64,000 nucleotides of DNA from Desulforegula conservatrix Mb1Pa (GCF_000426225.1 NZ_AUEY01000007.1:32625-96624), one strand, 5' to 3'. Positions 44,121 to 52,021 are shown, numbered from the stretch's first letter. Notes: generated from the letters alone by a model not told the origin. Numbers and translations are program-made.

Positions 44121-44154
44121 GTGCCTGAAATTATTACAAGCAGGAAAAACAGGA

Positions 44155-44173
44155 ATTGGAAAATTTTTCCAAT
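44155..44173. promoter_or_regulatory. Inverted-repeat motif ATTGGAAAA/TTCCAAT, copy 2
   Basis: ATTGGAAAATTTTTCCAAT lies 35 bases upstream of the next start codon (44208) and 77 bases from copy 1. The pair is a candidate operator for an early regulator. Confidence 0.5.
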
Positions 44174-44207
44174 TTTACAAAAACCCCAAAAACCAAAGGA
44201 AATCACA

Positions 44208-44672
44208 ATGCCAGAAACTAAATCAGCCGCAAAATCGGAAATCAAAAAAGCCGTCATTATCACAGACCCTAAAAACGGAGTGCTGACCATAGCCATCCCC
44301 ATGGATTTCGAAGGATCAGAGACAACCGAAGCTGGCCCCATGGACGCCCTGGTTGATTTTCTGCAAACCTTCTGCCTTGCCCCTGAAAAGAAACCTGAAC
44401 AAGAGGCTTCAGAAGACTTCAGAATCCCATGTCCTTATTATTCACAGTGCAGATCCATTGAAGACCCCAAAGAGATCAAGGCAGAACCTGAAACCGCATC
44501 ATCAGAACTTACTCAGTCAGGACTTCCTCCGGAACAGGAACTCAGGCTTAAATGCCTGAAATCGGCCCGTGTTTATGCCCAGCACCATGATGCGTACACG
44601 CTGACTGATATTGCCGAAATCTTTTTCAAATGGGTAACTCTGGCACTACCGACAAAGCCTAAGACAGATTAA
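44208..44672 (+). CDS. Hypothetical prophage early protein
   Basis: From ATG 44208, preceded by AAGGAAA with good spacing, the protein has 154 residues. A short beta-rich start (AVIITDPKNGVLTIAIPMDF) is followed by an acidic, proline-rich middle with three cysteines (CPYYSQC region) and a helical end (LKCLKSARVYAQHHDAYTLT). I do not recognise the family. An earlier in-frame start at 44121 would overlap the palindrome region and has no ribosome-binding site. Confidence 0.6.
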   Translation: MPETKSAAKSEIKKAVIITDPKNGVLTIAIPMDFEGSETTEAGPMDALVDFLQTFCLAPEKKPEQEASEDFRIPCPYYSQCRSIEDPKEIKAEPETASSELTQSGLPPEQELRLKCLKSARVYAQHHDAYTLTDIAEIFFKWVTLALPTKPKTD

Positions 44673-44675
44673 CCC

Positions 44676-44715
44676 GCCGGATTACGAGCAAAGGACGCTC
44701 TAATCCGACCTACAA
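44676..44715 (+). repeat. REP-like hairpin, prophage copy 1
   Basis: CCGGATTA, CGAGCAAAGGACGCTC and TAATCCGACCTAC form the same hairpin as the host copy at 18089-18127. It lies between two early genes. Confidence 0.75.
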
Positions 44716-44747
44716 CTACAACGACAACAATAAATAAGGAGACCAAA

Positions 44748-45017
44748 ATGCATTACACAGACAACCCCAACAGCCCGATGACCCCAGCACAGCGAAAGTC
44801 GCTCATGGTGCTGAATCAGGTGAAATCCAAACGAATAGCATTCCTCTGTGATGTTTCGGAAACAGCCGTTTCCCTCGTCGTTTCAGGCCATGCCCGATCA
44901 AGAAAAGTCGAGGAAGCCATAGCAATGGCCTGCGGCAAATACAGAGAGGATATGTTTCCGCCAAATTCGCGTAAGTCTCAATCCTCCCGGAATGGGGCAT
45001 ACCGTGCTGCGGCCTGA
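44748..45017 (+). CDS. Ner-like DNA-binding protein
   Basis: This 89-residue protein has a central helix-turn-helix, RIAFLCDVSETAVSLVVSGH, preceded by AQRKSLMVLNQVKSK and followed by a basic tail. AAGGAG lies seven bases before the ATG. Its size and place upstream of the transposase genes match the Mu Ner class, which turns down early transcription. The stop codon is part of the hairpin at 45015-45052. Confidence 0.65.
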   Translation: MHYTDNPNSPMTPAQRKSLMVLNQVKSKRIAFLCDVSETAVSLVVSGHARSRKVEEAIAMACGKYREDMFPPNSRKSQSSRNGAYRAAA

Positions 45018-45065
45018 GATCTCAATCCCCCCGCCAGGGGAAAGAGATCTCATCAACCTTTTTGA
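45015..45065 (+). terminator. Hairpin after the Ner-like gene
   Basis: TGAGATCTC (45015-45023) pairs perfectly with GAGATCTCA (45044-45052), with inner CCCC/GGGG pairing, and a short T-run follows. It may attenuate transcription between the Ner-like gene and the rest of the early operon. Confidence 0.65.
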
Positions 45066-45108
45066 ACCGGCAAAGCACTAAAAAACTTTAGTTTTCAAGG
45101 TGAAACGT

Positions 45109-45780
45109 ATGGCAAACGCAGAAAAAAATCAATCTCAAACAACTAAAGCAGCCCTGAGCGATGCTGAAATGGCTGAGATTCTGAATGACATCAAGGCCGT
45201 TAATGACACCATCCCCGGCATTATCATGCTTGTTAATCAGGCCCTTGAGGAAATCGGCAACGCAAAAAAGAAGATAGATTTCCTTTTCAAAGAGCTTGAA
45301 AGCAGCCTTCCCGAAGTTACTCCGTTGCAAGAAGATATCGAGCTGCCTTTCAGGATAGAAGGCGTCAATATCTCAAAGGCTTCGCTGTCAAGGGCTCTGA
45401 AAAGATACGGCTTTGACAATCAAGGAATATGCAACGCCCTTGATGTAATTTTGATTGAGGAATGCGGCGAATCTGCAACTCCTTTTCTTTCTATAAAATT
45501 TCGATATTTAGATCCAAGTTGGTTTCAAAACTGCACGACGCGACATCAAAATCGGACATATGCCGAATCTGAAGGGACTCCCAATTCCAGTATTTCAAGG
45601 TTTTCAGAGCGATCCATAACTCTGGGTCAAGCTCTGGAATTTGCCGGACTTCGCCCACGGAAACGAGAGAAATCTCTTCAAAGGGCCGAGATACATCCTC
45701 AAGCACTATTGTGGCTTCAGAAGCTTCTGGAATTGAGAGGGGGATCAACACAACATGAATCAACTTGTCTGTGTTCATAG
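45109..45780 (+). CDS. Hypothetical early protein, 3' end possibly replaced
   Basis: From ATG 45109 (AAGGTG upstream) the frame encodes 223 residues. The first 125 or so look like genuine protein: a helical region AEMAEILNDIKAVNDTIPGI, NAKKKIDFLFKELE, then IEGVNISKASLSRALKRYGF. The remainder overlaps a convergent gene (45491-46057) by 290 bases and has the composition of antisense sequence. The original C-terminus may have been lost when the neighbouring gene was inserted. Family unknown. Confidence 0.5.
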   Translation: MANAEKNQSQTTKAALSDAEMAEILNDIKAVNDTIPGIIMLVNQALEEIGNAKKKIDFLFKELESSLPEVTPLQEDIELPFRIEGVNISKASLSRALKRYGFDNQGICNALDVILIEECGESATPFLSIKFRYLDPSWFQNCTTRHQNRTYAESEGTPNSSISRFSERSITLGQALEFAGLRPRKREKSLQRAEIHPQALLWLQKLLELRGGSTQHESTCLCS

Positions 45781-46057
45781 GTCTGAAAGTAAAGCCACTT
45801 ATGCAGAGCCAACGAGGATCTACAGGGTTGTAATCAGTAGTGAGGAGAACCGGCTCAAACAGCTTGCTAAACACAGCATATCTTAAAATATAATTTATAC
45901 GGTCTGTAAGCCAGATGAGCTTTTGCACAGGGTAACACTCATATTCTGATCTTTTGCAACCGCATGAGTATCTGTCCTTTCGCCATGTATCAAAAGAACT
46001 TTTTAAGAATGTAACACTTTTACCACAAGAGCATTTCAGAGTGACTGAATTGATCAT
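45491..46057 (-). CDS. Cysteine-rich hypothetical protein, leftward in the early region
   Basis: This 188-residue protein has an N-terminal zinc-binding pattern, LKCSCGKSV, then YSCGCKRSEYEC, followed by an alpha/beta domain with KLIWLTDRINYILRYAVFSK and a tryptophan-rich end (LWIALKTLKYWNWESLQ). GGAGG lies seven bases before the ATG. It points against all other early genes and overlaps the tail of the convergent upstream frame, which is how a moron with its own promoter would look. I do not recognise the family. Confidence 0.6.
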   Translation of the reverse strand: MINSVTLKCSCGKSVTFLKSSFDTWRKDRYSCGCKRSEYECYPVQKLIWLTDRINYILRYAVFSKLFEPVLLTTDYNPVDPRWLCISGFTFRPMNTDKLIHVVLIPLSIPEASEATIVLEDVSRPFEEISLVSVGEVRQIPELDPELWIALKTLKYWNWESLQIRHMSDFDVASCSFETNLDLNIEIL

Positions 46058-46095
46058 ATTTTCCTCCGGGTTTGAATTTTTTCATCCTGGAGACA

Positions 46096-46118
46096 GGTTA
46101 ACAGCCCAACGGTTAACC
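46096..46118. promoter_or_regulatory. Paired GGTTAAC operator-like motif
   Basis: GGTTAAC (46096-46102) and GGTTAACC (46111-46118) have centres 15 bases apart in the divergent space between the leftward gene ending at 45491 and the next rightward gene. Confidence 0.45.
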
Positions 46119-46233
46119 AGCAATATCGGGTTTTAATGTTTTTTTAGATACGACGGCTCATCAAAAAATGAAGCCGGATTAGATATGAAATCCCTCTCCT
46201 TCCCTTAAACGGGAAAAGTTTCAAGGAGGCCAT

Positions 46234-46779
46234 ATGTCAAACAGAAGACACAGACAGCCAGCAAACACAGCAAATCAGATGCAGTTGCCCATGACATTCG
46301 CCAAACGGTCAGAAAAGCACATAGCGTCAACCCGCGAGATGGTCGACTCCATTTATAAGAAGCAGAGACCTGAACCCGAAAGCGAGATGGAGTTGGGGTT
46401 TCGTTTCATCCTGGCTCTTAAGGATGCTTATAAGTCTGCTGATATGTCGGTCGATCAGCTTGTGGACGCCATCAATGCACTCCTGCACAGGAGCGATGCT
46501 GCGGCAGACGCTGATCCGCCTACATGCAAGAAGCCTCTGACCGTTCCCATGATGTACAATTATCTTTCAAAGCCCATCGAATATCCCATGCCTGCCGTGA
46601 TTCTTTATGCGGCCCAGCATGTGACAGGCAGCCTGTCACCTGCGGCCGTGTTTGTGGAATCCATGGGAGGGCAAATAGCGACTCAGGAAGAAGTGAGAAT
46701 GATGGCTTTGGGCAAGATCAACGCGAATATAGCAGAGCTGAAACAGCTGGAAAAATCGCTTAAGGGGTGGCGGCGATGA
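46234..46779 (+). CDS. Hypothetical prophage early protein
   Basis: This 181-residue protein is preceded by AAGGAGG with seven-base spacing. It is mostly helical: a basic start (SNRRHRQPANTANQ), ELGFRFILALKDAYKSADMS in the middle and a helical C-terminus ending LKQLEKSLKGWRR. There is no recognisable domain. The next gene starts inside its stop codon (ATGA overlap), so the two are translated together. Confidence 0.65.
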   Translation: MSNRRHRQPANTANQMQLPMTFAKRSEKHIASTREMVDSIYKKQRPEPESEMELGFRFILALKDAYKSADMSVDQLVDAINALLHRSDAAADADPPTCKKPLTVPMMYNYLSKPIEYPMPAVILYAAQHVTGSLSPAAVFVESMGGQIATQEEVRMMALGKINANIAELKQLEKSLKGWRR

Positions 46780-47195
46780 GAACTTTTACAATATCAAACG
46801 CATGGCCTGAAAGGCTTGAACGATCGGTAAAAGGAGCCATGAGGCAGGCTGTAGGCGGTCATATCCATTACATGACTGTTATGTTGGTGAAAAATCCGGG
46901 AGTAAGGCCACAGGGTTCAAGGCCTGGCCTGTCGTTTGGCAGATCTGTGATGGGGTATGATTTCATGTCGCTTGTGTGCGCCAGGGTTGAAAACGGAATC
47001 ATCAGGGGCACGGTCGCGGACTGCTGGGCCAAGAAGAGCTACGAAGTGGTTATCCCTTTGGGAAAAATGAGGTGGGTTCATTTGATCTACGAGGCTTGCC
47101 CTCACCCTTACCCTCTCCCAAAGGTAGAGGGTACTGAGGTGGAGTTGCTCTCTCTCACAAAGGCAGAGGGAGACATAAGGAAGGAGGCCGCATGA
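46776..47195 (+). CDS. Hypothetical protein with repeat-encoded C-terminus
   Basis: From ATG 46776, overlapping the upstream TGA, the protein has 139 residues. The conserved-looking part (about 1-106) includes WPERLERSVKGAMRQAVGGH and a strand-rich end ENGIIRGTVADCW. The last 30 residues (PHPYPLPKVEG...) are encoded by a CCCTCACCC/AGAGGG-type repeat that has run into the frame. Family unknown. Confidence 0.55.
   Translation: MRTFTISNAWPERLERSVKGAMRQAVGGHIHYMTVMLVKNPGVRPQGSRPGLSFGRSVMGYDFMSLVCARVENGIIRGTVADCWAKKSYEVVIPLGKMRWVHLIYEACPHPYPLPKVEGTEVELLSLTKAEGDIRKEAA
47099..47175. repeat. CCCTCACCC-type repeat inside a coding region
   Basis: CCCTCACCCTTACCCTCTCC and AAAGGTAGAGGG form a hairpin, followed by CTCTCTCTC and GGCAGAGGGAG. 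This is a widespread type of intergenic repeat and here encodes the C-terminus of the preceding gene. Confidence 0.6.
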
Positions 47196-47485
47196 ACAAG
47201 ACGTACCGGCGCATACAGGCGGCAAAAGTAACTCTCGATATCCTTGAATACCTTTCAGGATGCAAGGAACCGGTAACAGGAGCCGATGTCGCCAGAATGA
47301 CAGGCCTGCCGCTTGGAACAGTTCTTTGTCATTTGGCAACCCAGGAAGACGCCGGATACATCACAAGTATAGGTGACCGCTACAAAATCAGCATGAAATT
47401 AGCCCTATTCTGGGCGCGGATGAAGTCTTCGAAGGAATCTGATCGTGAACGTATCGATCAGGATCTGAGGCATTTAGGAGCTTAA
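47192..47485 (+). CDS. Winged-helix protein with IclR-type fold
   Basis: This 97-residue protein matches the N-terminal winged helix of IclR regulators: AAKVTLDILEYLSGCKEPVT, then GADVARMTGLPLGTVLCHLA, then DRYKISMKLALFWARM. The effector domain of IclR proteins is absent. AGGAGG lies just before the ATG, which overlaps the upstream TGA. It probably regulates or binds phage DNA during early growth. Confidence 0.75.
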   Translation: MNKTYRRIQAAKVTLDILEYLSGCKEPVTGADVARMTGLPLGTVLCHLATQEDAGYITSIGDRYKISMKLALFWARMKSSKESDRERIDQDLRHLGA

Positions 47486-47488
47486 CAC

Positions 47489-47519
47489 GGTGCGTGGAAG
47501 AACGCCACACACCCTACGG
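47489..47519. repeat. Short hairpin repeat, copy 1
   Basis: GGTGCGTGGAAGAACGCCAC then ACACCCTACGG folds as GGTGCGTGG against CCACACACC. A second copy is at 56256-56286. Confidence 0.55.
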
Positions 47520-47537
47520 AAAGGCGCAGGAGGATAT

Positions 47538-48431
47538 ATGGGTAAGGCAGACGCGGAAGCGGCAAACGAAATATACAACTTGGCTCAGGCAGATATGAAG
47601 GCCCAGCTTGAGGACATGCACAGAAACATCGACGCCATAAGGCTCGAGTCCAAGGCCATTGGTACGCTCGAGAAGATAGAGCACGATATGGCGTACAATC
47701 AGGTGATCAAATACGGTCTTCTCTACAGAATAAAAAAGGAAAAGGAATACAAAAAAGGCGGAATGACCTGGGCTCAGTTCTGCGAGGCCATAGGCGAGGA
47801 AAGAAGGAATCTGGATAACATACTGGCTGATCTCAGTCCGATCTATGACAACTATGCGGACAGATTGTACGGCCTGATAGGGCTGCCGCTCAACAAGGTG
47901 AGATATCTTGGCAGGGAAGTTTCGGAAGCAAACGTAACCCTTAAGGACAACGAGCTTGTGATAGACGGCCAGGCCATACCTCTGAGCCCGGACAGAAAAG
48001 ACGATATCGAAGCGGCCATAGACGCATTGAAGGAAAGCGCACAAAAGATCGTATCAGAAAAAAAATCAGAGCTTGAATCAAAAGATCGTGTGATCGAGGC
48101 CCTCCACGAAAGCCTCGGCAAGCAGGAAAAGCTCATTTCCAAATACGAAACCCAGTCAAAAAAAGCCGGATATGAACCTGGTGAAGAGGGGCTGTTTAGA
48201 GATTTTGAGAAGATGAGGACACAGTTCGATGGTTTTATGCTCGAAATTGATCCCAATAGGCTCCGCATAGACCAGCAAACCCACAGAATAAAGACCGCTT
48301 ACATCGGTCTTCTGAATTACATGAAAGACACGCTGAAGCCTCTGAGGGAAGCCGTTGTATTCGAATACGGAGTGCTTGAAGAAGTCGATTCCGAAGATCC
48401 TGAACAGGTCTGGAACCCTCCTGGGAAATGA
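47538..48431 (+). CDS. Hypothetical coiled-coil protein upstream of MuA
   Basis: From ATG 47538, with AGGAGG four bases upstream, the protein has 297 residues. It starts with a helix (AEAANEIYNLAQADMKAQLE), has a domain with GGMTWAQFCEAIGEERRNLD (helix-turn-helix-like), and then a long coiled coil (about 165-225, SEKKSELESKDRVIEALHES). Such proteins are common just before the transposase in Mu-like phages but have no assigned role. The upstream in-frame start at 47490 would translate the hairpin repeat and is unlikely. Confidence 0.65.
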   Translation: MGKADAEAANEIYNLAQADMKAQLEDMHRNIDAIRLESKAIGTLEKIEHDMAYNQVIKYGLLYRIKKEKEYKKGGMTWAQFCEAIGEERRNLDNILADLSPIYDNYADRLYGLIGLPLNKVRYLGREVSEANVTLKDNELVIDGQAIPLSPDRKDDIEAAIDALKESAQKIVSEKKSELESKDRVIEALHESLGKQEKLISKYETQSKKAGYEPGEEGLFRDFEKMRTQFDGFMLEIDPNRLRIDQQTHRIKTAYIGLLNYMKDTLKPLREAVVFEYGVLEEVDSEDPEQVWNPPGK

Positions 48432-48445
48432 GTCTGAGGTGAAAA

Positions 48446-50140
48446 ATGTGGGAGCATGAAATGGTAGATCGCCTGAAATCGGCTCCATATGGCACGAAAC
48501 AGGCGGTAATGACGGATTACTCTAAACTGACCGGCCTGTCTATACAGCAGCTTCATGTCATAGCCAAGAAGAACGGGTATGATCCGGGCAGAAAAAAAAG
48601 ATCGGATGCAGGTAAAAGCGTGGTCACAGATGATTTTTTGAGATGGATAGCAGGTCGCATGGAAACGGGGAAACGCCAGAAAAAAGGAGTTATCATGCCG
48701 GTTGAACAGGCCCTCCTGGATGCGGAAATGCTCGGAATAATCGAGCCAGGGACGATATCCGTATCAAGGCTTAATGCCTTGCTCAGGGAAAGAGGGCTGA
48801 ACGCTGCCGCCCTTGATGCGCCTGATCCTCATTGTGACATGAGATCTCTCCATCCGAATCATGTGCATCTGTGGGATTCATCTGTGTGCATTCAGTATTA
48901 CCTGAGGGGCGGAAAGAAGCTTGAGATCATGGATGAGCGGCAATTCTACAAGAACAAGCCGGAAAATTTCCTGAAAGTCAAGACCAGGCTCACCAGATAC
49001 GTTCTTGTAGATCATTATTCCCATGCGATCTGGGTGAAATATTACCTTGAAGCCGGAGAATCCGCAGCAGTGGTGTTTGACTTTCTATGTTCGGCGTGGG
49101 CCCCGAAAAAAGACCAGAGACTGCCATTCCGTGGTGTTTCATTTGTATGCCTTGCGGATAAAGGCTCCGCTAACGTCAGTAAATCGGTTCAGGGCTTTCT
49201 GGAAAGGTTGGGCGTAACATTTCCTGATGGAAAACCCTACTCGGCAAGGCGACAGGGATCAGTGGAGAGGGCACATCAGATTATTGAGACTCTGTTCGAA
49301 TCAAGACTGGCTTTCAGCCCTGCCGATGACCTGAACACCCTGAATGAGTGGGCTCTTGATTTCTGTGTGTGGGTAAACTCGAAGAAACGCCACACAAGAC
49401 ATAAAATGTTCCGCACTGACTGCTGGTTGAAAATTAAAAAAGAACAGCTCAGGGAACTGCCGGATATGGATATTGTTCAGATGTGTTTCCGTGAGCCAGA
49501 GAGAGACTGCAAGGTAAACGGCAACTACACGATACGCCTGAAAAACAACTGGTACAGAATCAAGGATATTCCTGGAATCATTCCGGGTAGGAGCCATGTC
49601 AAGGCGATCATAAAGCCTATGGAATGGCCTGATCTGACGATCTCTCATGAAGGGATAGAATATCGTTTCAGCCCGATTAAAAGAGATGACGCGGGCTTTT
49701 TTGAAGATGCGGCTGTCATTGGCGAATCATTCAAGGCTGTTCCTGAATCCATAACGCAGAAAGAAAAGAAGATCATAGAAAATCTGGCATTTGGTGAAGA
49801 TCACAAAAAAGGAGCCGTTCCTTTTGCCGGATCGGGGACTCTGGGCAGACTGGCAGAGTCGGTTGACAGAATAAACATGCCCCGCACAGGCACTCCCATT
49901 ATTCTTGATAAATCAAATGTCGAAGACCGTGAAGAGCCTATTATGCAGCTGTTTGTAAGGCTTAAGGGACTTGGGCAGATATCAAAGAATCTTAATGCCG
50001 GGCTCAGGGCCAGATACGGAAACACGATCAAAAGCTCAGAACTTGAAAGGGTTCTGGAGGCTTATGAGGCAGGATTATTGACCCCTGACGGAGAGATTAT
50101 GGGAGGTGTGGATGATAGTGCTAAAGCGGCTAATCAGTGA
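48446..50140 (+). CDS. MuA-like DDE transposase
   Basis: This 564-residue protein begins with a short helical region and a helix-turn-helix (SKLTGLSIQQLHVIAKKNGY). The integrase catalytic core (about 135-300) follows, with Asp144 (HLWDSS), Asp238 (CLADKGSANV) and Glu274 (QGSVERAHQI), a DD35E spacing. A Mu-type C-terminal beta-barrel lies at about 345-420 (MCFREPERDCKVNGNYTIRL). The C-terminal region ends with helices that overlap MuB. It is the integrase and replicative transposase of the phage. It is shorter than Mu A (663 residues), mainly at the N-terminus, where Mu binds its enhancer. Confidence 0.92.
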   Translation: MWEHEMVDRLKSAPYGTKQAVMTDYSKLTGLSIQQLHVIAKKNGYDPGRKKRSDAGKSVVTDDFLRWIAGRMETGKRQKKGVIMPVEQALLDAEMLGIIEPGTISVSRLNALLRERGLNAAALDAPDPHCDMRSLHPNHVHLWDSSVCIQYYLRGGKKLEIMDERQFYKNKPENFLKVKTRLTRYVLVDHYSHAIWVKYYLEAGESAAVVFDFLCSAWAPKKDQRLPFRGVSFVCLADKGSANVSKSVQGFLERLGVTFPDGKPYSARRQGSVERAHQIIETLFESRLAFSPADDLNTLNEWALDFCVWVNSKKRHTRHKMFRTDCWLKIKKEQLRELPDMDIVQMCFREPERDCKVNGNYTIRLKNNWYRIKDIPGIIPGRSHVKAIIKPMEWPDLTISHEGIEYRFSPIKRDDAGFFEDAAVIGESFKAVPESITQKEKKIIENLAFGEDHKKGAVPFAGSGTLGRLAESVDRINMPRTGTPIILDKSNVEDREEPIMQLFVRLKGLGQISKNLNAGLRARYGNTIKSSELERVLEAYEAGLLTPDGEIMGGVDDSAKAANQ

Positions 50141-51311
50141 GGCAGGCGTAATCCAGAAGGAACTGGCCAGGCGTGTGGGTGTGGGCAGGAGGGTTATGGG
50201 TAATCTGCTCAGGGCTGGCGAGTGGCCGTCCGAACCCAGCGCAGGCAAGATCAGAAGCGGCGTTACCGAAATAATAGAATCGAATCCGGCCATGTCGGAA
50301 TGGCTAAAGGATAAAGGGTTTAAAATTGAAGACGTTTTCAGTGCCGATGAAGAAGCACTCCGGAGCAAATTCAGACACAGAAAACCAAGAGGTTTCAAAC
50401 TAACAAAACCGGCTCAGGGGCTGAGATCAGCTGATCCTGAAGTCATAGAGCCAAGGGAGGACACGGATATGCTGACACGCCAGGCAATGAAGCATTTCCA
50501 GATTTTACGCAATCCGTTTGTGAATGACGTCAATGAAAAGCGGGATATCTACCTGTCGTCGGAACACAGGTTTCTGCTGGACATGATGAAGGACGCGGCC
50601 AGATATGCCGGTTTTTGCGCGATGATAGGTGGAGTCGGAAGCGGTAAAAGCTGCATGAGAAAGGCTGCTGCGGGAGATCTGAGGGAAGAAGGAATAAGCA
50701 TCGTATTTCCGATGATCGTGGACAAATCCCGCATCACTCCAGCCAGCCTGATAGACGCCATAATTATGGACATATCGGATGAGCAGCCGAAGCGATCTCT
50801 GGAATGGAAAACACGTCAGGCTCTGAGGCTTCTCAAGGCAAGGGCAAATGGCGGAATGCGTCAGGTGCTGATGATCGAGGAAGCCCAGATGCTGGACAAG
50901 AAGGCACTTAAATCTCTGAAGCAGATATACGAGCTTGAAGATGGATTCCAGAAGCTCATCGGCATAATCCTGATAGGCCAGCCAGAGCTGGGAAATATGC
51001 TGAATGAGGTGGAGAACGCAGAAATCAGGGAGGTTATCAGGCGCATTACAGTGTGTAGAATTGACGGTCTTGGCAAGGAACTCCCTGATTACCTGAATCA
51101 CAAATTAAGCCGTGTGGGCAAAAAATCAGTCGACATCATTGCCCCTGATGCTTTTGACGCCATTCACCAGAGGCTGATGAGGCGCAGAGACGGAAAACTT
51201 GTCAATAACAGCAACCCTTTAAGCGTGAACAATCTTGTGATCAGGGCAATGAATCTCGCGGCTGAGACAGGAGAACCCTTGGTCACTGCGGATGTCATAT
51301 TGAATTCATAA
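50112..51311 (+). CDS. MuB-like AAA ATPase, transposition target selector
   Basis: From ATG 50112 (GGAGG five bases upstream) the protein has 399 residues and overlaps muA by 29 bases. An N-terminal helix-turn-helix (IQKELARRVGVGRRVMGNLL) is followed by an AAA ATPase of the MuB/ExeA type. Walker A GGVGSGKS is at about residues 173-180, with Walker B VLMIEEAQML and the sensor motif IIGQPEL-like IILIGQPELG. MuB binds target DNA, delivers it to the transposase and gives target immunity. Confidence 0.92.
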   Translation: MIVLKRLISEAGVIQKELARRVGVGRRVMGNLLRAGEWPSEPSAGKIRSGVTEIIESNPAMSEWLKDKGFKIEDVFSADEEALRSKFRHRKPRGFKLTKPAQGLRSADPEVIEPREDTDMLTRQAMKHFQILRNPFVNDVNEKRDIYLSSEHRFLLDMMKDAARYAGFCAMIGGVGSGKSCMRKAAAGDLREEGISIVFPMIVDKSRITPASLIDAIIMDISDEQPKRSLEWKTRQALRLLKARANGGMRQVLMIEEAQMLDKKALKSLKQIYELEDGFQKLIGIILIGQPELGNMLNEVENAEIREVIRRITVCRIDGLGKELPDYLNHKLSRVGKKSVDIIAPDAFDAIHQRLMRRRDGKLVNNSNPLSVNNLVIRAMNLAAETGEPLVTADVILNS

Positions 51312-51316
51312 AATGC

Positions 51317-51409
51317 AGGTCGGGTTAGAGCGCTTTTTGCTCGTAACCCGACATGAAGCGGCGGCAAATGTCGGATTACGGGTAAAGGACACCCTAATCC
51401 GACCTACGA
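51317..51409. repeat. Inverted pair of REP-like hairpins
   Basis: A reverse copy (51317-51353: GGTCGGGTTAGAGCG and GCTCGTAACCCGAC) and a forward copy (51370-51409: GTCGGATTACGGGTAAAGGA and TAATCCGACCTACG) are separated by 16 bases. This is the arrangement of a bacterial interspersed REP doublet. A further CCCCCTTTCAAAGGGGG repeat follows at about 51412-51437. Confidence 0.75.
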
Positions 51410-51443
51410 TTCCCCCTTTCAAAGGGGGCCAAGGGGGATTTCA

Positions 51444-51650
51444 ATGAAGGCCAGGATCATCAAACACAGAATCTGGAAGGGAGAAGTCAGGGTAATGGGG
51501 AAAATCTACGCTGATAAACGAATGAAGGATCTTGAAGGAGAGCATGTGGCTGTGGGGTATGATCCGCGTGATGATTCCAGGGTGTGGTTAGCACTGGATA
51601 ATGGACGCGGGCTGATGGCAAGGAAAGTTATCAAAAGACAATATAACTGA
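51444..51650 (+). CDS. Stand-alone Mu-type C-terminal beta-barrel protein
   Basis: This 68-residue, strongly basic protein reads RIWKGEVRVMGKIYADKRMK, then EGEHVAVGYDPRDDSRVWLA. It resembles the small beta-barrel that follows the catalytic core in Mu-type transposases, here as a separate gene. The ribosome-binding site GGGGGA, five bases before the ATG, comes from the repeat at 51412-51437. It may bind DNA. Identification rests on pattern only. Confidence 0.55.
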   Translation: MKARIIKHRIWKGEVRVMGKIYADKRMKDLEGEHVAVGYDPRDDSRVWLALDNGRGLMARKVIKRQYN

Positions 51651-51667
51651 TCACAGGAGGGATACAG

Positions 51668-52021
51668 ATGAGAATGCGTACTGAAAGGATAATTCATCTG
51701 GCAAGAGCGCTTATAGCGGAGGTTACTGTTATTCCTACGATTGGAACTATATCTGAAGATACAGCAACTCATATACTTCTGATCTGTGAGGATCTGGCGG
51801 ATATCATGCGTATGGAGTTGCACGGATCTGAAAACACTCCGGACAACCTTACCGCCGGTATAAACAGCGGATTGAACGAGGTATTCAATAGATTGAAATC
51901 CACGCTTATGGAGCCTGACGACAAAGATAGCTGGAGGAGCCATATATCGAATTCCATAAGAAAACTGGTTGATATCAAAAGAACTTTGAGAAGGCACGGC
52001 GCTTTATCAGGCACTCGGTAG
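51668..52021 (+). CDS. Hypothetical helical prophage protein
   Basis: This 117-residue, largely helical protein has AGGAGG seven bases before its ATG. Recognisable stretches are RIIHLARALIAEVTVIPTIG and ISNSIRKLVDIKRTLRRHGA. No known family is apparent. It lies 18 bases after the previous gene in the early operon. Confidence 0.6.
   Translation: MRMRTERIIHLARALIAEVTVIPTIGTISEDTATHILLICEDLADIMRMELHGSENTPDNLTAGINSGLNEVFNRLKSTLMEPDDKDSWRSHISNSIRKLVDIKRTLRRHGALSGTR

Noticed and set aside
47514..48044. Leftward 176-codon frame opposite the coiled-coil gene
   Set aside because: It is a shadow of the gene at 47538-48431, which has a strong ribosome-binding site and operon context.
50505..51101. Leftward 198-codon frame opposite muB
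   Set aside because: It is antisense to the Walker motifs of the ATPase.
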